A stretch of 64,000 nucleotides of DNA from Methylophilaceae bacterium (lineage in GTDB: Bacteria; Pseudomonadota; Gammaproteobacteria; Burkholderiales; Methylophilaceae): assembly GCA_027488395.1 (NCBI GenBank), contig JAIYBT010000002.1:62001-126000 (forward strand). Reading direction: 5' to 3'. Below are positions 44,775 through 53,218 of the stretch, piece after piece. Both the position numbers and the translations under genes were made by a program. Numbering within the stretch: the stretch's first letter is position 1; every line of letters starts with the position of its first letter. The notes below the pieces were generated by a model. The model worked only from the letters and a program-made list of their open reading frames with translations. It searched no databases and was not told the DNA's origin.

Positions 44775-46253
44775 TTAAGAATTTACGCGATGATCCGCCA
44801 TGATCACCTGATTGCGCCCCTGTGCTTTTGCTTGGTAGAGCGCTTGATCTGCGGCTTTGAGGATGGTTGAAGGGTCATCGCCAACACGGGGCGTGATCGT
44901 CACCATGCCGATGCTCACCGTTACATGGCCAATATTGGATGCGGCATGGGGCAACGGTGTGGTTCTAAACGCATTACACAAAGTATGTGCAATGGCGCTG
45001 GCTTGATGTGCATCAGTGGCGGCACTCATAAACACAAATTCCTCACCACCATAGCGTGCCAAAAAATCACTGGCACGATGTAAATGGGCTTTCAAGATAG
45101 CGCTCACTTGGCGTAAACAATCATCCCCCGCTTGATGCCCATAATGATCGTTATAAGCTTTAAACCAATCAATATCAATCATGCCTAGGGTTAACGGCTG
45201 TGAAGTGCGCATGGCATGTGACCACGCTAGCGCAAACTGCTCATCAAAACGACGTCGATTGGCAATGCCGGTCAATCCGTCAGTCAAACTTAATGTATGC
45301 AAGGTTGAGTTGAGTTGATTGAGCGCCTGCGTACGTGCAATCACCCGCGCTTCGAGTATTTTTTCATTTTGACGAATGTGTGTAATGAGTGAAGCTAAGC
45401 CTAAACTAGAAATGCTCAGCGTTAAAATAAACTCTTGTGCATAGACAATCGCCAGCGATATTGGCACCTCGCCAAAAGGATGTCGCCCGAGTGAGATCAA
45501 CAGGGTAATCAGCAAATACATCAAAAAAACACCCATGGCTGTCCATTTAGGATTGGTACGGGCAGCTAAATACAGCATAGAGGGCAGGATGAGGGTAGGG
45601 GTGATGAATACTTCAAATAACAGCACCTCTTTGGTAAAAATGATCAGACTTAATAAGCCCAGCGTCAGCATGCTCACGCACACATCAATCTTGTTAAAGG
45701 CTTGCACTGGCTGTTTTTTACCATGCAACAGCGTGAGTAATAATGGGCACACAATCAACAACCCTAGCGCATCCCCAAACCACCACAGCCGTACTAAAGC
45801 AAAAAAATGGTCTGTGTGCGGTGAATAATATTGTATGGTCAAGCAACCAAAGATCGTGCCAATAAACGACCCAATCAATGGCCCTGCCACAATAAATTTA
45901 GCGATGTCATCTAGGCTATCCAAACGGCTAGACACGCCGCTTTTTTTTAAAATTAAAAAAGCCAGCATGGTTTCAGTCGCATTCACCAACCCTAAAATAA
46001 TGGATTCATGCCAAGGGAACACCGACACTTCACTGAGGGCTTCTGCGATGACCGCCGCGATGATGAATAGCCAATACCGCTGACCACGGTAGTACAGCAG
46101 CGCAGTTAATGTAAAAGCGTTGGGTAGCCATACCACCGTGATATTTTCACTGGTGGTCGCCATTAAAAAACAGAGTTTTGCGCTTAAAAAATACGCCAAC
46201 GCAAAAATGACGAAACTCAACAGGTTGGGGGTCGGCGTTTCTACAGATGTCAT
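44775..46253 (-). CDS. MASE1-GGDEF diguanylate cyclase
   Basis: The N-terminal MASE1 membrane sensor has about eight helices (residues 10-290), with LSAKLCFLMATTSENITVVW and LPNAFTLTALL. It connects by a short coiled coil to a GGDEF domain starting LTDGLTGIANRRRFDEQF. The active site is YGGEEF, and the inhibitory site RASD lies five residues before it, so product feedback is expected. It makes cyclic di-GMP. The start is uncertain: ATG at 46253 (493 residues) or 46271; neither has a good ribosome binding site. It is divergent from the OsmC-YcaO gene. Confidence 0.9.
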   Translation of the reverse strand: MTSVETPTPNLLSFVIFALAYFLSAKLCFLMATTSENITVVWLPNAFTLTALLYYRGQRYWLFIIAAVIAEALSEVSVFPWHESIILGLVNATETMLAFLILKKSGVSSRLDSLDDIAKFIVAGPLIGSFIGTIFGCLTIQYYSPHTDHFFALVRLWWFGDALGLLIVCPLLLTLLHGKKQPVQAFNKIDVCVSMLTLGLLSLIIFTKEVLLFEVFITPTLILPSMLYLAARTNPKWTAMGVFLMYLLITLLISLGRHPFGEVPISLAIVYAQEFILTLSISSLGLASLITHIRQNEKILEARVIARTQALNQLNSTLHTLSLTDGLTGIANRRRFDEQFALAWSHAMRTSQPLTLGMIDIDWFKAYNDHYGHQAGDDCLRQVSAILKAHLHRASDFLARYGGEEFVFMSAATDAHQASAIAHTLCNAFRTTPLPHAASNIGHVTVSIGMVTITPRVGDDPSTILKAADQALYQAKAQGRNQVIMADHRVNS

Positions 46254-46574
46254 TGTTAAGCCATGCTTCATTTGCGGATGGACAGACAGTATCAACTTTA
46301 AAATTTTTCTGGACGCTGGGTAATTAAATACCCAATCCTATTAATCCATAATTTACAGTATTTACGTGGATGAAAAAACGTACTTAAACAAATCTAACAT
46401 GAGTGAACAGGCTTGCAACTACAATACACGTAGCGTTTTGGGCTAAACGTGTCATGGTTTATGTTTTAAAAAGAACAGCTAAGCAATTTTTTTATGGTGA
46501 TCGCGTTAGGCGTCATATAGGTTGTAAGCGATAATAGTACCCTCAGCATTTTTGCCGCCTTTCTTGGAATCTCT

Positions 46575-48785
46575 ATGGAAATCAAAGTCAACTTTCTCGA
46601 TAAGCTACGGTTAGAAGCGAAGTTTGACGATTTTACGATCATTGCCGATCAGCCTATCCGTTACAAAGGGGATGGCTCGGCGCCCGGGCCGTTTGATTAT
46701 TTTCTGGCTTCTTCTGCATTGTGTGCGGCTTATTTTGTGAAGTTGTATTGCAGTACGCGCAATATTCCGACCGAACATATCCGTTTGTCACACAACAATA
46801 TAGTGGACCCTGAAGACCGCTACAAACAGATATTTAAAATCCAAATTGCGTTGCCAGCAGATATTTCAGACAAAGATCGCCAAGGGATTTTGCGCTCGAT
46901 CGACCGATGTACCGTCAAAAAAGTAGTGCAGGCGGGTCCTGATTTTGTGATTGAAGAAGTCGCCAATTTGGATGCAGATGCACAGGCCTTGCTTACCTTG
47001 CAGCCAGACGCGGCGTCGCAAACGTTTATTACGGGTAAAGATTTGCCGCTAGAACACACCATTGCCAATATGACGCATGTGTTGGCAGGCTTGGGTATCA
47101 AAATTGAAATTGCCTCTTGGCGCAATATCGTGCCCAATGTGTGGTCGTTGCATATCCGCGATGCGCATTCGCCAATGTGTTTTACCAATGGCAAAGGGGC
47201 AACCAAGGAAAGCGCGTTGGCTTCAGCGTTAGGTGAGTATATTGAGCGGCTGAGTAATAACCATTTTTATGCGGGGTCGTACTGGGGCGAAGCGCTCGCC
47301 GATGCGCCTTTTGTGCATTATCCCAATGAGCGTTGGTTTAAGCCAGGCCGCAAGGATGCGTTACCGAAAGAGATTTTAGATACGCACACCTTAGCAATTT
47401 ACAACCCTGATGGCGAGTTGCGAGGCTCACATTTAATCGATACGAATTCGGGGAATCGCGCGCGTGGTATTTGTGCGTTGCCCTTTGTGAGGCAATCAGA
47501 TGGCGAGACAGTGTATTTCCCCATTAATTTGGTGGAAAACCTCTATGCCAGTAATGGCATGAGCGCGGGCAATACCTTGGCAGAAGCGCAGGTGCAATGT
47601 TTATCTGAGATTTTTGAGCGGGCGGTGAAGCGCGAGATTATTGAGGGTGAACTTGCATTGCCCGATGTGCCCCCCGCGGTGCTGGCGAACTATCCAAGCA
47701 TCGTAGCGGGAATTCAAGGCTTGGAAGCGCAAGGGTTTCCTGTATTGGTGAAAGATGCGTCGCTGGGTGGCCAATTTCCAGTGATGTGTGTCACTTTGAT
47801 GAATCCGCGCACTGGCGGCGTGTTTGCCTCGTTTGGTGCGCATCCGAGCATGGAGGTGGCGCTGGAGCGTAGCCTCACTGAGTTGTTGCAAGGCCGCAGT
47901 TTTGAGGGCCTAAATGATTTACCGCCGCCCACTTTTGCCAGTGAGGCAGTGACCGAGCCAAATAACTTTGTTGAACACTTTATTGATTCCAGTGGTGTGG
48001 TGTCATGGCGCTTTTTTAGCGCCAAGGCGGATTACCCCTTTGTGGCGTGGGATTTTGCGGCTGACAGTGCGACGCACAAAGCGCATGCCTCAGCCGAGGA
48101 GGCGGCCACGCTGTTTGGTCTATTGACCGAGTTAGGCAAAGAGGCCTATGTAGCGGTCTATGATCAGCTGGGCGCAATGGCGTGTCGAATTTTGGTGCCT
48201 GGCTATTCCGAAATATACCCAGTGGAAGATTTAGTATGGGATAACACCAATAAGGCCTTGTTATTCCGTGAAGATATTTTAAATCTGCATCAACTCGATG
48301 ATGCAAGCTTGCGCGCCTTGTTGGATCGCTTGGAACACAATGAGCTTGATGATTATGGTGATATTGGCACGCTGATTGGCCTCCAGTTTGACGAAAATAC
48401 GGTGTGGGGTCAGCTGACGGTGCTTGAACTCAAGTTGTTAATTCATTTGGCTTTACAGCAGTTTGAGGATGCGCTTGATCTAACGGGAGCATTTTTGCAA
48501 TACAACGACAATACGCTAGCGCGCGGGTTGTTTTATCAGGCCTTGCATGCGGTGCTGGAAGTGATGCTAGATGATGACCTAGAATTAGCCGACTACGAAG
48601 AGAATTTCCGTCGTATGTTTAACCATGACCGCATGGACGCCGTGTTGGGCTCTGTGGATGGCCGTGTGCGCTTTTATGGACTGACTCCGTTGAGCATGCA
48701 GTTAGATGGGCTGGATAGACATCAGCGCTTGCTCGACAGCTATCGCAAACTGCATGCCGCGCGGGCGAAAACAGAGATATCATAA
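46575..48785 (+). CDS. OsmC-YcaO fusion protein
   Basis: A 736-residue protein. Residues 1-145 form an OsmC/Ohr-like domain with the two expected cysteines, C50 (SSALCAAYFVK) and C112 (IDRCTVKKVV). Residues 150-560 are a YcaO domain close to E. coli YcaO (IPGKD-like start, VPNVWSLHIRDAHSPMCFTN, GKGATKESALASALGEYIER). The ATP/magnesium-binding ExxE pairs E221/E224 and E345/E348 are present. The C-terminal 170 residues are helical and TPR-like. YcaO enzymes activate backbone amides with ATP; E. coli YcaO aids methylthiolation of ribosomal protein S12. No RiPP precursor or partner enzyme is next to it, so a housekeeping role is likelier than natural product synthesis. Confidence 0.88.
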   Translation: MEIKVNFLDKLRLEAKFDDFTIIADQPIRYKGDGSAPGPFDYFLASSALCAAYFVKLYCSTRNIPTEHIRLSHNNIVDPEDRYKQIFKIQIALPADISDKDRQGILRSIDRCTVKKVVQAGPDFVIEEVANLDADAQALLTLQPDAASQTFITGKDLPLEHTIANMTHVLAGLGIKIEIASWRNIVPNVWSLHIRDAHSPMCFTNGKGATKESALASALGEYIERLSNNHFYAGSYWGEALADAPFVHYPNERWFKPGRKDALPKEILDTHTLAIYNPDGELRGSHLIDTNSGNRARGICALPFVRQSDGETVYFPINLVENLYASNGMSAGNTLAEAQVQCLSEIFERAVKREIIEGELALPDVPPAVLANYPSIVAGIQGLEAQGFPVLVKDASLGGQFPVMCVTLMNPRTGGVFASFGAHPSMEVALERSLTELLQGRSFEGLNDLPPPTFASEAVTEPNNFVEHFIDSSGVVSWRFFSAKADYPFVAWDFAADSATHKAHASAEEAATLFGLLTELGKEAYVAVYDQLGAMACRILVPGYSEIYPVEDLVWDNTNKALLFREDILNLHQLDDASLRALLDRLEHNELDDYGDIGTLIGLQFDENTVWGQLTVLELKLLIHLALQQFEDALDLTGAFLQYNDNTLARGLFYQALHAVLEVMLDDDLELADYEENFRRMFNHDRMDAVLGSVDGRVRFYGLTPLSMQLDGLDRHQRLLDSYRKLHAARAKTEIS

Positions 48786-48901
48786 CGTGGTTAGGGGGAA
48801 CACGTGAGTGGTTTAATTAGCGCATCAGCACCTGTGATTGCTGTAAAGCTGGTAGCTGGCCCACTGACTCGTGATTTGATTTTTAAGGATAGTTGAGTGA
48901 T

Positions 48902-48930
48902 AAAAAAACCGCCTATTAAGCGGTTTTTTT
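48902..48930. terminator. Bidirectional intrinsic terminator
   Basis: AAAAAAACCGC (48902-48912), loop CTATTAA, GCGGTTTTTTT (48920-48930). It lies between the convergent YcaO fusion gene and fdxA and ends the sulfate assimilation operon. Confidence 0.9.
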
Positions 48931-48952
48931 ATCAGCGATTGTTCACAGCCTA

Positions 48953-49276
48953 TTATTCAATCAGCAGTTCAGTTTTACCAGGTACGCCGTTCATGGCTTC
49001 AGCATCTTCCATGGCTTCTTTGCGGGCGGTAATGGTGGGCCATACTTTGGCCAAGCGTGCATTTAATTCAATAAAATGCTGTTGATCCGCCGGCACATCA
49101 TCTTCTGCAAAAATCGCTTCTGCTGGGCACTCAGCCACACACAAGGTGCAGTCGATGCATTCATCCGGATTAATGGCTAAAAAGTTTGGACCTTCAACAA
49201 AACAATCAACTGGGCATACATCCACACAGTCAGTAAATTTACATTGAATACAATTTTCGGTTACAACGTAGGTCAT
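48953..49276 (-). CDS. fdxA: Seven-iron ferredoxin FdxA
   Basis: A 107-residue ferredoxin of the Azotobacter type. Cysteines at 9, 12, 17, 21 and 25 ([19 protein letters not shown]) and 40, 43, 46 and 50 ([14 protein letters not shown]) can hold a [3Fe-4S] and a [4Fe-4S] cluster. A 50-residue C-terminal tail ([16 protein letters not shown]) is typical. AAAGGA precedes the start. It is the last gene of the cys operon, 50 bases after cysN. As no flavoprotein CysJ is present, it is a candidate electron donor for sulfite or APS reduction (inference). Confidence 0.93.
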   Translation of the reverse strand: MTYVVTENCIQCKFTDCVDVCPVDCFVEGPNFLAINPDECIDCTLCVAECPAEAIFAEDDVPADQQHFIELNARLAKVWPTITARKEAMEDAEAMNGVPGKTELLIE

Positions 49277-49326
49277 TCCAAGTTTCCTTTAAGCTTTTGT
49301 CAGCCAAATCAATATTTTATTGTAAA

Positions 49327-50643
49327 TTAAAGAATCATTCCAGCGCCAACCGTGTTGTTGGTGCTCTCATCAATCACGATAAACGCGCCAGTCGCACGAT
49401 TTTTATCGTAGGGGTCCACCATCAATGGTTGTGCCAATTTGAAGCTGACTTTAGCAATATCGTTCATTTTTAGATCAGCAGTGGCTTGTTGCTCGAGCGT
49501 GTTGACATCGACTTTATAGTCAATCTGACCGACTTTGGCTTTTGATTCGCGGGTGGTGTGTCGAATAATATAGGTGCGCGCAGGTGAGAGTGGTGTTTCA
49601 GATAGCCAGCACAGGTTGGCTTCAATCTGTTTCACTGCCGTGGGCGCTTGTGCAGTTTTGACAATCATGTCGCCTCGTGAGGTGTCGATCTCATCTTCTA
49701 ACAACAAAGTGACACTTTGTTCTGTGTGCGCATGGGTCAGTTGTGTTTCACCCAGCTGAATTGCTTTGACTTTCGATTGGTAGCCGTTAGGTAACACGGT
49801 CACTGCATCGCCGACACTGATCTCTCCGGATTCAATGCGCCCCATAAACCCTCTAAAATCGTGTAAAGCGGGGTTGGCAGAATCATGCGGACGGCAGACA
49901 AACTGCACAGGAAAGCGAAACGCTTCGTCTTGCTCGCTGTGTGCAGAGGGGGCTTGTTCTAATAATTCAATTAGGGTGGGGCCTTGATACCAGTTTAAAT
50001 TGTCCAGACGATCAACCAACATGTCGCCATTGAGCGCGGACAGTGGAATAAACTGAATATCGCGCGCTTGTGCAAGGCCGATGTCACGCGCAAACGCTAA
50101 ATAATCCGCTTTGATTTGATCGTAAACCGCTTGATCATAATTGACCAGATCCATTTTGTTCACTGCAACCACAATGTGTGGAATGCCCACCAAGTGGGCC
50201 AAATAACTGTGGCGACGGGTTTGCGTCAGCACCCCTTTTCGTGCATCAATCAAAATAATCGCTAAGTTAGCGGTGGAAGCCGCAGTCACCATATTGCGGG
50301 TGTATTGCTCGTGGCCTGGCGCATCGGCAATGATATATTTACGGGTGCCAGTACTAAAATAACGATACGCCACGTCAATGGTGATGCCTTGTTCACGTTC
50401 AGCTTGCAAACCATCGGTGAGTAGCGATAAGTCAACCGCGTCCATGCCGCGTTTGCTTGAAGTGCGTTCAATATTGCTTAAGGTATCGGCCAAAATGGTT
50501 TTGGTATCAAACAGCAAGCGCCCTATGAGGGTACTTTTGCCGTCATCTACCGAACCGCAGGTCATAAAACGCAACAGGCTATCATGCCGATTAGCATCGT
50601 GAGGATGCGTGTTGTGGTGGTTGGAATCAGTAAGTGTTGTCAT
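49327..50643 (-). CDS. cysN: Sulfate adenylyltransferase subunit 1 (GTPase)
   Basis: The 438-residue GTPase drives adenylylation of sulfate by CysD. G1 is GSVDDGKSTL, G3 is DAPGHEQYTRNM, and G4 is NKMDL. Beta-barrel domains II and III fill the C-terminal half. It ends without a fused APS kinase (CysC) domain, so no PAPS is made by this protein. It lies 135 bases after cysD, a larger gap than usual for this pair. Confidence 0.96.
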   Translation of the reverse strand: MTTLTDSNHHNTHPHDANRHDSLLRFMTCGSVDDGKSTLIGRLLFDTKTILADTLSNIERTSSKRGMDAVDLSLLTDGLQAEREQGITIDVAYRYFSTGTRKYIIADAPGHEQYTRNMVTAASTANLAIILIDARKGVLTQTRRHSYLAHLVGIPHIVVAVNKMDLVNYDQAVYDQIKADYLAFARDIGLAQARDIQFIPLSALNGDMLVDRLDNLNWYQGPTLIELLEQAPSAHSEQDEAFRFPVQFVCRPHDSANPALHDFRGFMGRIESGEISVGDAVTVLPNGYQSKVKAIQLGETQLTHAHTEQSVTLLLEDEIDTSRGDMIVKTAQAPTAVKQIEANLCWLSETPLSPARTYIIRHTTRESKAKVGQIDYKVDVNTLEQQATADLKMNDIAKVSFKLAQPLMVDPYDKNRATGAFIVIDESTNNTVGAGMIL

Positions 50644-50778
50644 AAGTGTGTTCTTTAAAAGCCTTATTCACTACAGTGGCATTGCGTGCATCCCTTAAAA
50701 ACTTATGATTCGTCAGTATATCCGTATAGACAAATGCGCAAATGCTGTATTTAAATGCCGCTGTGGTGGGTGAATTTT

Positions 50779-51714
50779 CTAAAAGTAACCTTCTTTTTTA
50801 CGTTGTTCCATCGAGGCATCCGAGGTTTGGTCATCCAATCGGGTCGCACCCCGCTCGGTGATGGTCGTGGTTGCAGTTTCGAGCACGATTTTACTCACAG
50901 TATCCGCATCTGAAATAACAGGCGCGGTACAGGTAATATCGCCCACTGTTCTAAAGCGTACTTGCATATTGATGACGGCTTCGTCCGCTTTAGGTTGGTT
51001 AATCACAGAGCCATCTGCGAGCGGGACGTTGACTGGAAAAATCGCGCCATGACGCATGACGATATCGCGTTGGTGGGCAAAATAGATGCTGGGCAGCTCG
51101 AGTTGTTCGCGTTCGATATATTGCCAAACATCCATTTCTGTCCAGTTAGATATTGGAAATGCGCGTATATTTTCACCTTTATGGCTGCGTGCATTGTACA
51201 AATTCCATAATTCTGGACGTTGATTTTTCGGATCCCATTGGCCAAATTCATCACGAAAACTCATGATACGTTCTTTGGCACGGGCTTTTTCTTCGTCACG
51301 GCGTGCGCCACCGATACAGCAATCAAAGCCAAATTCCTCGATGGCCTCGAGTAAGCTGACAGATTGATGTTTGTTGCGTGGCTCATCAGGGGTTTTTAAT
51401 ACCACAGTGCCACGTCGCATCGAATCTTCCACCGAGCGCACAATCAGACGCTCACCCAGTTCGGCAGCGCGTTGATCTCTAAAGTTGACCACTTCTTGAT
51501 AATTGTGACCCGTATCAATATGCAGGAGCGGAAATGGAAACCGGCCTGGACGAAAGGCTTTTTCGGCTAAGCGCAAAATGCATAGTGAATCTTTCCCGCC
51601 CGAAAACAGCAGTACTGGATTAGCACATTGGCCAGCCACTTCACGCAAAATATGGATGGCCTCGGCTTCTAGCCAATCAAGATGGGATAAAGGTTGTTTA
51701 GTTGTCATAGTCAT
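50779..51714 (-). CDS. cysD: Sulfate adenylyltransferase subunit 2
   Basis: The 311-residue catalytic subunit forms adenosine 5'-phosphosulfate from ATP and sulfate. The PP-loop SGGKDS is near residue 40, with LHIDTGHNYQEVVNFRD and CCIGGARRDEEKARAKERI typical of CysD; the C-terminal part contains RFRTVGDITCTAP. ATGs at 51714 and 51708 are both possible; neither has a clear ribosome binding site. Confidence 0.96.
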   Translation of the reverse strand: MTMTTKQPLSHLDWLEAEAIHILREVAGQCANPVLLFSGGKDSLCILRLAEKAFRPGRFPFPLLHIDTGHNYQEVVNFRDQRAAELGERLIVRSVEDSMRRGTVVLKTPDEPRNKHQSVSLLEAIEEFGFDCCIGGARRDEEKARAKERIMSFRDEFGQWDPKNQRPELWNLYNARSHKGENIRAFPISNWTEMDVWQYIEREQLELPSIYFAHQRDIVMRHGAIFPVNVPLADGSVINQPKADEAVINMQVRFRTVGDITCTAPVISDADTVSKIVLETATTTITERGATRLDDQTSDASMEQRKKEGYF

Positions 51715-51828
51715 TAGTATTTAATTTCTCTGTCACACTGGGGCCGAAACACGTTAAACATGCATCAATACATGCGATGTGTATTGGCGAAGATTGTTGT
51801 GTTTGTACATCCTTGTGGCGAGATGATG

Positions 51829-52608
51829 TTATTTTTTCACGTGCAGGCCGCATTCTTTGTTGGTGGGGTCTTCCCACCACCAACGACCAGCGCGGATATC
51901 TTCACCCATGGCAACCGCACGGGTACACGGTGCGCAGCCAATACTTGGGTAAAATTGATCATGTAATGCGTTATAAGGCACTGCATACAATCGGATATAC
52001 GCCCACACTTCTTGCTCTGTCCAGTCACTCAATGGGTTGAATTTTTCTAGCTGGTTACCAGCATCAAATTCTTGGGTTGGCAAGCTGGCTCGGGTCGTGG
52101 CTTGTTCTGCACGCATCCCCGTCACCCAAGCCTGTTTACCAGCGAGCGCGCGTTGTAACGGTTCTACTTTACGCATATGGCAGCAGGCTTTTCTTAACTC
52201 AATGCTCTGGTAAAAGGCGTTGATGCCTTGCGTTTTGACATAGTGCTCAACTGCCGTATGTTGCGGAAAAAACACACTAGGCTTGATGCCATATGTGGTT
52301 TCCACTTCACTCATGAGGGTGTAAGTTTCAGCGGGTAAGCGGCCGGTATCCAAAGAAAACAGTTCAATCGCGAGGCGTTCTTTAGCGATGATATCGGTCA
52401 GAACCATGTCCTCCGCGCCATAGCTGTTGGCAAAGGTGATGGCGGGAAATTGATTGCTGGCGGTGTGTAATAAAGCGACTACCTGCGCACGTTTTTGTTG
52501 AACACGCGCGACCAAAGCTTCCGTCAGTTCGGGCGAGGTGGCAGGATTTTTCAACGAAGGTTTCAGCATGCTGACACCTAAATTGATGCGAGATTCGTTA
52601 TCGGCCAT
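51829..52608 (-). CDS. cysH: Adenylylsulfate (APS) reductase, iron-sulfur type
   Basis: The product is 259 residues from the ATG at 52608, which has AGGG 5 bases upstream and starts 8 bases after the previous stop; a longer frame to 52725 overlaps that gene. It reduces APS to sulfite and AMP. C142C143 and C225/C228 form the [4Fe-4S] motif that marks APS-using enzymes, and the catalytic C253 lies in KECGLHVKK. FANSYGAEDMVLTDII is the nucleotide-binding start. The lack of cysC in the operon fits direct use of APS. Confidence 0.93.
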   Translation of the reverse strand: MADNESRINLGVSMLKPSLKNPATSPELTEALVARVQQKRAQVVALLHTASNQFPAITFANSYGAEDMVLTDIIAKERLAIELFSLDTGRLPAETYTLMSEVETTYGIKPSVFFPQHTAVEHYVKTQGINAFYQSIELRKACCHMRKVEPLQRALAGKQAWVTGMRAEQATTRASLPTQEFDAGNQLEKFNPLSDWTEQEVWAYIRLYAVPYNALHDQFYPSIGCAPCTRAVAMGEDIRAGRWWWEDPTNKECGLHVKK

Positions 52609-52615
52609 GTGATCC

Positions 52616-53218
52616 CTAGCTCCGATGCAGTCGACGCCAAACGGGCACATCATCCACCGCCCCTTGATACGGCTGGCTAAAGTCGTTGAGGCCCGCCAAT
52701 GCATCGACAGCGCTGCGGTCAGCACGGATCAAATAACTATCGTAACCAGATCGTTTTAAAAAAAACAATTGGTCACGCAATACGTCACCCACTGCACGCA
52801 GTTCATTTTTAAAACCGTAACGTGTGCGTAACCAATTGCCCACCGTAAAATTACGGCCATCGGCAAAACGCTCCACAAACACTGCAATCAACGGCAACAC
52901 GTTCAGGTCAGGAAACGCTTGTATCAGTTGCTCAATTGGTTCGTGGGTGGCAATTTGAATTGCAATTTCACCCGCCGCGAGGCGAGTGCTTAGCGCTTCT
53001 TTTTGAGCGAGCCAGACAGGCAAAGGCACGATGATTTTGCCTGTGGCTGGAATGACAGTCGCATCAATTTGTGCTTGGCTAAAGGTCGGTTCACCATGCA
53101 ATTTAAATAACACGACTTTACCCGCTTGTTTACGAACTACTTCATCACCCAAGGTAGGGGGAATTACACGCGTCCATTCGTCAACTACAATCGCATTGTG
53201 TTTAATTAATTGACTCAT
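52616..53218 (-). CDS. DUF934 family protein
   Basis: A 200-residue soluble protein of DUF934, found almost always next to sulfite reductase and cysH in Proteobacteria. FADGRNFTVGNWLRTRYGFK and GDVLRDQLFFLKRSGYDSY are its hallmarks. It overlaps the cysI stop by 4 bases (ATGA). It is widely considered an accessory to sulfite reduction; the exact role is unknown. Confidence 0.92.
   Translation of the reverse strand: MSQLIKHNAIVVDEWTRVIPPTLGDEVVRKQAGKVVLFKLHGEPTFSQAQIDATVIPATGKIIVPLPVWLAQKEALSTRLAAGEIAIQIATHEPIEQLIQAFPDLNVLPLIAVFVERFADGRNFTVGNWLRTRYGFKNELRAVGDVLRDQLFFLKRSGYDSYLIRADRSAVDALAGLNDFSQPYQGAVDDVPVWRRLHRS

Noticed and set aside
46575-48785. YcaO gene as a marker of a RiPP biosynthetic cluster
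   Set aside because: No precursor peptide, dehydrogenase, protease or export gene lies next to it; it resembles E. coli YcaO fused to OsmC.
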